Below the pieces are notes generated by a model that was not told the DNA's origin, ran no database searches, and was given only the letters and a program-made list of their open reading frames with translations. From NCBI GenBank assembly GCA_024225895.1, contig JAAEMC010000750.1:1-7128 (forward strand): 7,128 nt of DNA, written 5' to 3'. Below, one piece after another: positions 1 to 6,990 of this stretch. The stretch is from Desulfobacteraceae bacterium. Its GTDB lineage: Bacteria; Desulfobacterota; Desulfobacteria; Desulfobacterales; Desulfobacteraceae. The position numbers and the translations under genes are program-made. Each line of letters starts with the position of its first letter. Position 1 is the first letter of the stretch.

Positions 1-1160
1 ATCCCAGAATCATATATCCTGTTGAACAAAATAAACGTGTCAACCGGTTTGCCTGGCTTATCCATCCTTTATCTCAGGAATATTTTAAAAAGGTAAAAGC
101 CTTGGAGGTCCTTTCCGAGATTGCGCCGAAAAGCATGGGGGTTGTGGAGAAAGCCATGGCTTATTCCCCTCCCTTTGTTTATTCCCGGATCAAAGGGATC
201 AAATCCCCAACCGGTATAGAAGCGCAGGGGTGGCTGATTGCCATTGGCGAGACAGCCGACCAAATGCAGGCCCATTCACCTGAATTTACCGCAAAAAAGA
301 TTTTAAAGGCAGCCCAAAAAGCCAAAAAACTGGGAGCCCAGGTGATGGGTATTTCCATGCTGCCCAAGGGAATGCACGGCACCTCCCTTGAAGTCGGCAA
401 GCATGCAGCACTTCCCATAACCACCGGCAACTCCTATATTGCATCCACGGCATTGTGGGCAGCGGCTGATGCGGTACGCCAGATGGGATTGAGCAAGCTT
501 AAGGATGGTAAAATTATAAGGGCCAAGGCTATGGTTATCGGTGCCACCGGGTCTGTTGGCGCTATTTGTTCCAGGCTTCTGGCAACCGCTTTTGAAGAGG
601 TCTTTCTGGTCAGCCGGAATATGGCAAAACTTCTGACGCTCCAGGAAATATTACAAGAGGAAAAACCGGATTTGAAACTTACGGTTGTCACCCGGGCCGA
701 CAGATATTTGGAGGATATGGATGTAGTAGTCATAGCCAGTTCCGGTGCTCAGAAAAGTATTGATATAATGCGCGTAAAACCGGGTTGTGTTATTACGGAT
801 ATAACCCGCCCAACAATTTTTTCACAAAAAGAGGTCGCCCAAAGACAGGATGTCCTGGTGATTACTGGTGGAGAGATAGAATTACCTGGTGACAATATTG
901 AAATGAAAGATATCGGTCTCCCCAAAGGCTTTGCATATGCCGGTTTGGCAGAAACCGTCATCCTTGCCCTGGAAGGCCGGTTTGAAGATTTTACCAAAGG
1001 CAGTAACACTGAATGGGAAAAGGTAAAGGAAATTTATAAACTGGGCTTGAAACATGGCATGAAACTGGCCTCCATCAGCGGGGTAGACGGTATTCTCAGT
1101 GAAGAGGATATTGCAAGAGTCAAGGCCCATGTATTGAAACAAAGGAAGAATCTGAAATAA
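1..1160 (+). CDS. Acyl-ACP reductase (AAR)-like Rossmann-fold oxidoreductase, 5' partial
   Basis: The frame is open from base 3 with no ATG or GTG before base 102, so the gene starts left of the window; about 385 residues are visible. A TTG at 102 could be called as a start, but residues upstream of it (FAWLIHP, bases 48-68) resemble the N-terminus of cyanobacterial AAR (FGLIGH as I recall it). A nucleotide-binding loop GATGSVG lies at 540-560, followed by a Rossmann-like segment with PGCVITD and TGGEIELPG, and a C-terminal helix LAETVILALEG (945-977). The order of these motifs matches AAR, which reduces long-chain acyl-ACP to fatty aldehyde with NADPH. However, the position of AAR's catalytic Cys294 appears here as Gly (942-944). 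The protein is longer than AAR (about 340 residues). It is probably cytosolic. I infer reduction of an acyl or carbonyl substrate; true acyl-ACP reductase activity is doubtful. The next gene starts five bases after its stop. Glutamyl-tRNA-reductase/shikimate-dehydrogenase-like folds are alternatives. Confidence 0.72.
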   Translation, partial: PRIIYPVEQNKRVNRFAWLIHPLSQEYFKKVKALEVLSEIAPKSMGVVEKAMAYSPPFVYSRIKGIKSPTGIEAQGWLIAIGETADQMQAHSPEFTAKKILKAAQKAKKLGAQVMGISMLPKGMHGTSLEVGKHAALPITTGNSYIASTALWAAADAVRQMGLSKLKDGKIIRAKAMVIGATGSVGAICSRLLATAFEEVFLVSRNMAKLLTLQEILQEEKPDLKLTVVTRADRYLEDMDVVVIASSGAQKSIDIMRVKPGCVITDITRPTIFSQKEVAQRQDVLVITGGEIELPGDNIEMKDIGLPKGFAYAGLAETVILALEGRFEDFTKGSNTEWEKVKEIYKLGLKHGMKLASISGVDGILSEEDIARVKAHVLKQRKNLK

Positions 1161-1165
1161 AAAGT

Positions 1166-2860
1166 ATGAGCATAACAAGTAGAGCCAGGCAGCTTCGAAA
1201 GACAGCAGTTCGATTTGTGGTGAATGAGCTGCCCACCCATGTGATAAATATCAGTTACGACACGTACAGCAAGATCTACAAAGGCCAGATCAGTCTCGGC
1301 CTTCCAGTGGCACCGGAATTGATTGTAGGACAGGATGAGATTAAATCCAATGCCGTCGGCAAGCTTGCGCTGACGCTGTACCACATGTTTAACAGGATCA
1401 CTGAACAGCAGGTTAGAAGAGAAGACATAAAGTCCATCCTTTTTGAAGAATTGGAAAATGACGGTATCTGCTTAACGGAAAAAGTGATCCTCTTAACCCG
1501 GGACGAACTTGTGCATATTGTCGTTGCCCGTTTTAATATCGCGCCCAAGTTCCTTGAAGAAATTTACAAAGAAGCATTTCGTCGAAACATCCTCAAGGAA
1601 GCCCTGAAAAAAAATTTACAGCCTGCATATTTTGAAAGCGAAATTGATGAAAAAGAAATCAATGGCAGGGGAGATTATGAAATTGTCTATTACCGTGACT
1701 TTACAGGGGAAGGCAAAGAAATAAAATTTCGCCGGTTATTAAGCATTGAGGATGTCACGGCCGGGGACAATAATCCTTCCATAATCATGGTGCCAGGATT
1801 TGCCAATAATTCCAATTGTTATAATTTGAACAACCGATATTCCATTGCTAAAGATTTAGCAGACCAGGGCAATTGGGTTTATTTGTTTGATCCCAGGGGT
1901 TTGGGGGTAAATGCAGGTAGGTTGGATCCATATTGCACTGTTGATTCCCTTATTGACCATGACCTTCCCACGGTTCTAAACTTTATTTATCAAAGAAGCA
2001 GCAGCAAACCGTCTATACTCATGGGGCACAGCATGGGCGGTTTGGTTTCGGAGAATATGGTCATGAACTGGGCCTTGCGCCTGGATTTTGATAAGATAAA
2101 ACTGCATGATGATAAAAAAAAGGCCTTGGATAAGATTCTACCGCCTGAAGACATTAGCCTTGATTCCTTAAAGACGGTAAAAGGAATCGTTTCCCTGGGA
2201 TCTCCCAGAAACTTTAATAAAAAATCCCATGTCTTATTTCCCTCCGCTCTTTGGCTAAACCATTTGTCCAGGATTTTTAAGTTTTCCCATGTGCCGATCC
2301 AGGAGATGTCCAGAATAGTTACACAAATGCCAGTTCTAAAGAGTATCACCCGGTTTGTCTATAATAAAAATATCGGTGATCTGAATTTTTTAATCTCACC
2401 GGAAAATCATAAAAACGATAAGTATTTCATCGAGCGCTATCTTGACCAAGCCACGGAATCCATACCATTGGGTCTTGGTTTTCAGTTCCTTAAAGCCGTA
2501 TATGACGGCAATGGTTTTAAACGGATGGATGCCTCTGCTTTAAATTATAGTCATCATTATGCTTTTTTCCCAAAAAACATACCCCTGTTTCATTTCTGGG
2601 GCGGCAAGGACTGCCTTGCACCCCTTTCTAATATAAGATATAGTCAGTTCTATCCTCATAAGGTCAAGAAAGTATACCACCTGGAAAAAGCAGAGGATTT
2701 GAAGAAAGTTGATATTTTACCGGAACGAAGCCAGCTCATCGATTTTGTTATTGAAGGGGCCAGTCATCTTGATCTGCTCTATGGAAAAAAGGCACAGGAA
2801 CTTGTTTATCCGCTGCTTGAACTGATCATTAAACAGGTTTGGTCAAACTGGTCATATTAG
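1166..2860 (+). CDS. Alpha/beta hydrolase (lipase/esterase-like) with a long unknown N-terminal region
   Basis: This 564-residue protein has a C-terminal alpha/beta-hydrolase domain from about residue 195. Visible parts are the oxyanion-side strand IIMVPGF, the FDPRGLG turn, the nucleophile elbow GHSMGG (Ser289), the acid in FWGGKD (Asp482) and the base in GASHLD (His534), followed by a terminal helix typical of lipase-like members. The triad is complete and in canonical order, so it should be active, most likely on a carboxyl ester or thioester of a hydrophobic acyl compound. Between Ser289 and Asp482 lies an unusually long, basic and hydrophobic insert that could form a lid. Residues 1-190 are helical and charged and match no family I know. 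I see no signal peptide, so a cytosolic or membrane-associated location is likely. The ATG is five bases after the preceding stop; the only purine-rich tract (AAGGAAG, 1142-1148) is too far upstream, which suggests translational coupling. The gene ends in TAG. Confidence 0.85.
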   Translation: MSITSRARQLRKTAVRFVVNELPTHVINISYDTYSKIYKGQISLGLPVAPELIVGQDEIKSNAVGKLALTLYHMFNRITEQQVRREDIKSILFEELENDGICLTEKVILLTRDELVHIVVARFNIAPKFLEEIYKEAFRRNILKEALKKNLQPAYFESEIDEKEINGRGDYEIVYYRDFTGEGKEIKFRRLLSIEDVTAGDNNPSIIMVPGFANNSNCYNLNNRYSIAKDLADQGNWVYLFDPRGLGVNAGRLDPYCTVDSLIDHDLPTVLNFIYQRSSSKPSILMGHSMGGLVSENMVMNWALRLDFDKIKLHDDKKKALDKILPPEDISLDSLKTVKGIVSLGSPRNFNKKSHVLFPSALWLNHLSRIFKFSHVPIQEMSRIVTQMPVLKSITRFVYNKNIGDLNFLISPENHKNDKYFIERYLDQATESIPLGLGFQFLKAVYDGNGFKRMDASALNYSHHYAFFPKNIPLFHFWGGKDCLAPLSNIRYSQFYPHKVKKVYHLEKAEDLKKVDILPERSQLIDFVIEGASHLDLLYGKKAQELVYPLLELIIKQVWSNWSY

Positions 2861-2965
2861 AACCTGATCAATAAAAATCCCGATGCTGCTGAATATGTAT
2901 CAACCCTTGTTGCAGAACAGGCAAAAAGGAAGGCGCTGCTTGCCAATTCGAAAGATTCAAGGACT
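2861..2965 (+). other. Intergenic 35-codon open stretch in frame with both neighbours
   Basis: Between the TAG ending the hydrolase and the ATG of the kinase, the same frame stays open for 35 codons with no ATG, GTG or TTG. It reads like protein, including an amphipathic, helix-like AAEYVSTLVAEQAKRKALL. It could be the former C-terminus of the hydrolase cut off by a nonsense change, an N-terminal extension of the kinase, a readthrough segment, or a chance open frame. A 29-codon ATG frame at 2883 in another phase has no protein-like features. Confidence 0.4.
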
Positions 2966-4645
2966 ATGCTAAGCCTGAAAGATTTTGGTGCTGTCGGCCG
3001 CACATACCGGAACATAAACCGGTACCGTCAGATACTGACCATCCTTTTTAAATACGGGTTCGGCAATATCATTAATGCGCTGAACATCGACCAGTATCTT
3101 GAGATTGGCCTGAAAATGATTTCCAGGGCCAGACCCGAGAAGGTTGAGCGTTTAACCCCGGCCCAACGGGTAAGGCTCATTTTTGAGGAACTGGGACCCA
3201 CTTTTATTAAATTCGGACAAATTCTGTCCACCCGTCCTGACCTGATCCCGCTTCATTATATTTTTGAACTTGAAAAGCTCCAGGATAATGTTCCCAAATT
3301 CTCCTTTGATGCGGTGCAAAAAATACTTGCTAAAGAGTTTGGCATAGATCAAAAGCCCTTTGCCTCTATAGAAGAAGAACCCTTTGCCTCTGCTTCCATC
3401 GGGCAGGTTCACCTGGCCACATTGAAAAACAAAGAAAAGGTGGCAGTCAAGATTCAGCGTCCCGGCATTCGAAAGCTGATAAAGGTAGATCTTGAAATCA
3501 TGCATCATTTGGCGACCCTGATCGAACGTCATATTGAAGATCTTTCTTTTTTCCGTCCCATAAAAATCGTAGAAGAGTTTGCCTCCACCCTGGAAAGGGA
3601 ATTGGATTATACTCTTGAGGCTTCCAACATGGAGCGGGTTGCAAAACAATTTGTTTATGATTCATCCATTTATATCCCAAAAGTTTATCTGGACTGCTCC
3701 ACTGATATTGTTCTTACCATGGAATACATCCAGGGCATCAAGATTTCCGATATTGAAGCGTTGGATAAGGCGGGTATGAACCGCAAGCTGATCACCCGGC
3801 AGGGAGCAGACCTGATTCTAACCCAGGTGTTTGAATTTGGATTCTTTCATGCAGACCTTCATCCCGGCAATATGTTCGCACTTCCAGGCAATGTCCTTTG
3901 TCTTGTGGATTTCGGTATGATGGGTTTCATGGACCGCCAGGGTAGGGATGTCTTTATTGATCTTATTGGCAGTGTTGTTATGGAAAACTCTTCTGCCGCC
4001 TGCCGATATCTCCTTGAGATTACCGAATACGATGAAGAACCGGATATGAGAATTCTGGAACGCGATATTTCTAATTTTACCGGTGATTATCTGACCAAGA
4101 CTTTAAAGCACATCAACATGGGGCGCCTTTTACAGGATCTTTTAAAAATTACGGTCAAGCATAAGCTGAGAATGTATCCGGATACCTTTTTAATGATGAA
4201 GTCTTTTGCAGCAGTTGAAGGTGTTGCCCACAGACTTGATCCTGATTTTGACATGGTCGGCCATGCTGCTCCTTTTATTAAAAAGAAAAAGATAGAACGA
4301 TTTTCTGGCAAGAGGATTTCAGAGGATGTTGCAAGAATTTCTGTGGAATCCCTTCAATTCCTCCAAGAGGTGCCCAGGGAATCCCTTTCCATTATTCGGC
4401 AGATAAGACGGGGTCATTTGGTTTTTGGCTTTGAGGTCCAAAAACTGGAAAAGATTTTGACCACTTATAGTAAGGCAAATCATAAACTATCCGTATCCAT
4501 CATTATTGCTGCCCTCATTATTGCATCCTCCCTTCTGTTAAGTAATAAGGTTCCCCCCCAGTTTTTAGGTATATCAATTTTGGGTATAGGGGGTGTGGTC
4601 AGCGCTTTTTTTTTGTGGCTCTGGGTCTTTATCAGAACCCGGTGA
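2966..4645 (+). CDS. ubiB: UbiB/ABC1 (ADCK/AarF) family atypical protein-kinase-like ATPase
   Basis: The 559-residue product has every hallmark of the UbiB family in order: the KxGQ motif (KFGQ, residues 82-85), the alanine-containing loop replacing the Gly-rich loop (ASASIGQ, 141-147), the VAVK lysine (Lys162), the ExD motif (Glu212, Asp214), the catalytic HADLHPGN loop (295-302) and the DFG motif (315-317). The C-terminus has two hydrophobic helices, about residues 509-526 and 534-556, as in bacterial UbiB. Length is normal. Family members bind ATP at the membrane and support ubiquinone biosynthesis or, more generally, hydrophobic lipid handling. No quinone biosynthesis gene is beside it here; it follows an AAR-like reductase and a lipase-like hydrolase, so a lipid role is possible and the symbol denotes the family only. 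The ATG has only AAGG (2959-2962), three bases away, as a ribosome site. The same frame is open upstream to the TAG that ends the hydrolase, so the true start is not fully certain. Confidence 0.93.
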   Translation: MLSLKDFGAVGRTYRNINRYRQILTILFKYGFGNIINALNIDQYLEIGLKMISRARPEKVERLTPAQRVRLIFEELGPTFIKFGQILSTRPDLIPLHYIFELEKLQDNVPKFSFDAVQKILAKEFGIDQKPFASIEEEPFASASIGQVHLATLKNKEKVAVKIQRPGIRKLIKVDLEIMHHLATLIERHIEDLSFFRPIKIVEEFASTLERELDYTLEASNMERVAKQFVYDSSIYIPKVYLDCSTDIVLTMEYIQGIKISDIEALDKAGMNRKLITRQGADLILTQVFEFGFFHADLHPGNMFALPGNVLCLVDFGMMGFMDRQGRDVFIDLIGSVVMENSSAACRYLLEITEYDEEPDMRILERDISNFTGDYLTKTLKHINMGRLLQDLLKITVKHKLRMYPDTFLMMKSFAAVEGVAHRLDPDFDMVGHAAPFIKKKKIERFSGKRISEDVARISVESLQFLQEVPRESLSIIRQIRRGHLVFGFEVQKLEKILTTYSKANHKLSVSIIIAALIIASSLLLSNKVPPQFLGISILGIGGVVSAFFLWLWVFIRTR

Positions 4646-4745
4646 CACAAACTTAAATTTTTCAAGCAAAAAAGAGGCTGTCATACAAAAAGCATTGGCT
4701 CTTCTTGAAACGGCAGATCAGAATAAAACCATAGAATATTTTTAA
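4593..4745 (+). other. Overlapping open frame with coding-like tail after the kinase gene; possible remnant
   Basis: In the +1 frame relative to the kinase gene, an open stretch runs from a GTG at 4593 (inside the kinase) through the nine-T run at 4606-4614 to a TAA at 4743-4745. Its last part reads EAVIQKALALLETADQNK, a helix-like sequence. There is no ATG and no clear ribosome site. It may be the tail of a decayed gene or noise; I do not call it a gene. Confidence 0.2.
4660..4710. terminator. Imperfect inverted repeat in the convergent gap, weak candidate terminator
   Basis: TTTCAAG (4660-4666) pairs with CTTGAAA (4704-4710), and inside it AAGAG (4672-4676) pairs with CTCTT (4699-4703). 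A five-base bulge separates the two arms on the left side and the loop is about 22 bases. It sits between the ends of two convergent genes, where a bidirectional terminator is expected. The stem is AT-rich and no good T-run follows on either strand, so this is weak. Confidence 0.25.
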
Positions 4746-4771
4746 GGGGTAAGAATACTTTTCAATATTAT

Positions 4772-5176
4772 TTACTCTGCCAGGTATGCCACGGCTGTTT
4801 CTATGTTTATATCCGGGTGGAGCTGGTTTTTGACTGCGCATCCTGCCATGGATTTGATAATCGCCTTGATATATTTTTCCGGAAAATGCTGGTTCACATG
4901 CAGGATGATATTGATCCGGTCAATGATTTTTTGATTTTTTTTAAAATGGGCCTCTAAAAAAAGTTTCATGCCGCTGGTATCTAATTTTCGTGTGTCACAG
5001 AAGGATTTGGCATAAATTCCCGCACAGGCGGCAAGGGATGATAAAAAGATATCAAAGGGTTCCGGCGCTGTTTCATCTCCTTTGTTTTTCTTGGACTGGT
5101 CTGTTTTGACCAAATAGTCTTCAAATTTGACATCTACCTTTTTGTTGCCAGGGAATATGACTTCATAGTTTTTCAT
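4772..5176 (-). CDS. OsmC/Ohr-type thiol protein (OsmC-like peroxiredoxin family)
   Basis: This is a small protein of 134 residues, typical of OsmC-like domains. The first conserved Cys is Cys51, in LSSLAACAG at the start of the central helix, and the second is Cys113, in MAGCAVKNQL; a third, Cys60, lies nine residues after the first. An acidic/proline segment (DETAPEPFDIFLSSLAAC, about residues 34-51) corresponds to the family's GGxxxGPxPxxLLLxALAxC region. OsmC/Ohr proteins reduce organic hydroperoxides in the cytosol with a cysteine pair, but many diverged members have no known substrate. The start at 5176 is chosen because GGAGAG lies just upstream; a longer frame from 5221 would overlap the preceding gene and add 15 residues without a better site. 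It lies 23 bases after the 596-residue gene and probably shares its transcript. Confidence 0.85.
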   Translation of the reverse strand: MKNYEVIFPGNKKVDVKFEDYLVKTDQSKKNKGDETAPEPFDIFLSSLAACAGIYAKSFCDTRKLDTSGMKLFLEAHFKKNQKIIDRINIILHVNQHFPEKYIKAIIKSMAGCAVKNQLHPDINIETAVAYLAE

Positions 5177-5180
5177 GGAG

Positions 5181-5186
5181 CTCTCC
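5181..5186 (-). promoter_or_regulatory. Ribosome binding site of the OsmC-like gene
   Basis: GGAGAG on the minus strand lies four bases before the ATG at 5176 (six counted from the GGAG core). It decides the start: the upstream ATG at 5221 lies within the coding sequence of the preceding gene. Confidence 0.75.
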
Positions 5187-5199
5187 AAACGTGAATATT

Positions 5200-6990
5200 T
5201 TATTTTGCCAGTTCCAGCCATTCAAACCAGACAGGATAGTTGATTTTATACCATGTAAGTATCTGCCGCAGTTTGATCTGGTCCTCTTCTGAAATAGTGG
5301 CCTTGGGTATTTGATCAAACCGAAGTACAATGTTTTGTCCATAATGTTCCAGAGCATCCGGGCAGAGGGTTTGTAGTTCATTCCTGATACGGCCGGAATC
5401 GGAGATTTTGACAGGCCGCTTCTCATAATCCTCCCCTTTAAGGAACCGGTTGAGTAAAGGGCTGAATACCAGTCTGCTTTCCTCGAAGTTTTCTAAAAGC
5501 TGCAATGTAAATGTAATCCGTTTGTCTCCTTTTTCAGTAGTCATGCGCACGACCACCTGATAGGTGTCTTCTGAAATTTGTTTGACGCCGGGTGCACCTG
5601 AATAGGGATCGGGCAGCATATAGCCGGATATGGCCATGGCCCGCCATTTTTTTTCTGCAATCAGATCATCTGCCTTGATGGTCCTTTTATTCAAGGGAAT
5701 GCCGGCATCACGTGCGTACCGGATGCTGTTCCTGTAAGTATCAATCATTTTCTCATCATCAGCGAGTTCAGGGGCGATTTTTTTAAATTTTTCAAGAAAA
5801 TCTGCTGCTTCCGGGTCCAGTTTCATGACAGCGGCATCTTTTTCATAGCTTAAAGCAAACTTGGAAGACAGCACTGCTAAAGAAACATCCAAGTCAAGGA
5901 TGGGGGAGAGGCTTGCAGCCTGAATGGCCTCGGCAGAGGCGGCATAGCCATCCACAAGGAAAAGGTGGGTTTGATCTTTTTCGTCCTGCCAGGTTTTAAC
6001 GGCAAATGTGGGGGCATACGTTCCAGAGTCGGTAAATGGTTTTTCTCCGCTGGGCAGTGTCCATTTTTCATCCACAAGATGGACCCCTTCTTTTTTCCAT
6101 TGCTGCCATAGCTTTTTAATCCTCAAAGCCCGGCTTTCTCCTAAAAGGGTCCAGACATGAATGTTTTCAGGTTTTATTCCCGGATATGTCAACTTTATGG
6201 CTTCCACCACCTTTTTCCTGGGTGTGAAAAAATTCACCAGCAGGGATTCTGTTTCCGCTTTTTCTGTAACCGCCTTGGGAAGGACCAGATTCCCCATGTA
6301 TCCTTCATACTGGTCTGAAATCGTTAATGGCTGGTCAAACAAATGCAGAACAGACAGCGGGCCTGTTTTCTTACCCTTTGCAAACCGGGAAGTATTTTCC
6401 AGGGTATCAATGGCAGCTCCCCAGATGGTGATATCTTTGTGGGAAAGTGCTCTTCGAAAATCTTCAAACGTATAATTTTTATCATTAATAAGCTTTAATA
6501 CACAGACTTCCAGGAACTTTGCCACCTGGGGCCGGGCATAAATTCTGCCAAATCCAAGCAAGGGATTTGCACCCATTTCTGCTGTTTCCCCGCCTTTGGG
6601 CATCAGTCCTTCACCAAGGCAGACCATGATGGCATGGTTTTCAGGAATAGTTCGGGTTAGATACCAGAGACTTTCACTCATGGCATAGGCAGAGATGGCA
6701 TCTGCATCTTTTTTCACAAGGTTCAGGTCTTTTTTCTCAAGGCCCTTGCCTTCGCCATAACGGCCAAATAGTTTTGTTCCCAGGGCGGTTACAGCACCGG
6801 TCATAGCCAGCATCTTTTCGGTTCTGTCATCTGTAAAGGAAATGGTGTCATTGAGTTCGTCGTCTGTCTGGCCTTTCACCCATTCGATTTTTATATCTTC
6901 CAGCCACAAATGCAGCCTCCCGAGTATGGGACGGGTATGAAAGGCCCAGTGTGCGATCAGGTTTTTTTGTTTCATGCTTTTATTTTCCAT
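5200..6990 (-). CDS. Conserved-looking 596-residue protein of unknown function
   Basis: I do not recognise this protein. It is long, soluble-looking, rich in Lys and Glu, with no signal peptide, membrane helix or known metal motif and only three Cys (124, 163, 543). The N-terminus has HTRPILGRLHLWLEDI (residues 18-33). The most motif-like part is residues 105-160, with an SESLWYLTRTIPENHA stretch, a Gly-rich GEGLMPKGGE and MGANPLLGFGRIYARP. A second such part is VDGYAASAEAIQAASL (346-361), followed by LDLDVSLAVLSSKFALSYE. The C-terminal third is more polar. The density of Gly, Pro and aromatic residues in these blocks suggests an enzyme or ligand-binding fold, but this is inference. The frame has coding-like composition throughout and no break. 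The start at 6990 lacks a clear ribosome site; an ATG five codons later (6975) is an equally possible start. It heads an apparent operon with the OsmC-like gene. Confidence 0.85.
   Translation of the reverse strand: MENKSMKQKNLIAHWAFHTRPILGRLHLWLEDIKIEWVKGQTDDELNDTISFTDDRTEKMLAMTGAVTALGTKLFGRYGEGKGLEKKDLNLVKKDADAISAYAMSESLWYLTRTIPENHAIMVCLGEGLMPKGGETAEMGANPLLGFGRIYARPQVAKFLEVCVLKLINDKNYTFEDFRRALSHKDITIWGAAIDTLENTSRFAKGKKTGPLSVLHLFDQPLTISDQYEGYMGNLVLPKAVTEKAETESLLVNFFTPRKKVVEAIKLTYPGIKPENIHVWTLLGESRALRIKKLWQQWKKEGVHLVDEKWTLPSGEKPFTDSGTYAPTFAVKTWQDEKDQTHLFLVDGYAASAEAIQAASLSPILDLDVSLAVLSSKFALSYEKDAAVMKLDPEAADFLEKFKKIAPELADDEKMIDTYRNSIRYARDAGIPLNKRTIKADDLIAEKKWRAMAISGYMLPDPYSGAPGVKQISEDTYQVVVRMTTEKGDKRITFTLQLLENFEESRLVFSPLLNRFLKGEDYEKRPVKISDSGRIRNELQTLCPDALEHYGQNIVLRFDQIPKATISEEDQIKLRQILTWYKINYPVWFEWLELAK

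Noticed and set aside
102..1160. TTG at 102 as the start of the first gene
   Set aside because: The frame is open to the left edge and the residues before 102 resemble the AAR N-terminus, so the gene most likely begins outside the window.
2883..2972. 29-codon ATG open frame between hydrolase and kinase
   Set aside because: It is short, has no ribosome site, and is out of phase with the coding-like frame there.
3152..3649. 165-residue minus-strand open frame inside the kinase gene
   Set aside because: It is antisense to a strongly conserved kinase region containing the diagnostic motifs, and its product has no recognisable features.
5177..5221. Longer OsmC-like protein starting at 5221
   Set aside because: The ATG at 5176 has a good GGAGAG site; the extra 15 residues would overlap the upstream gene and do not look like part of the domain.
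6161..6475. 104-residue plus-strand open frame
   Set aside because: It is antisense to the 596-residue gene, which is open and coding-like throughout; no ribosome site or domain is evident.
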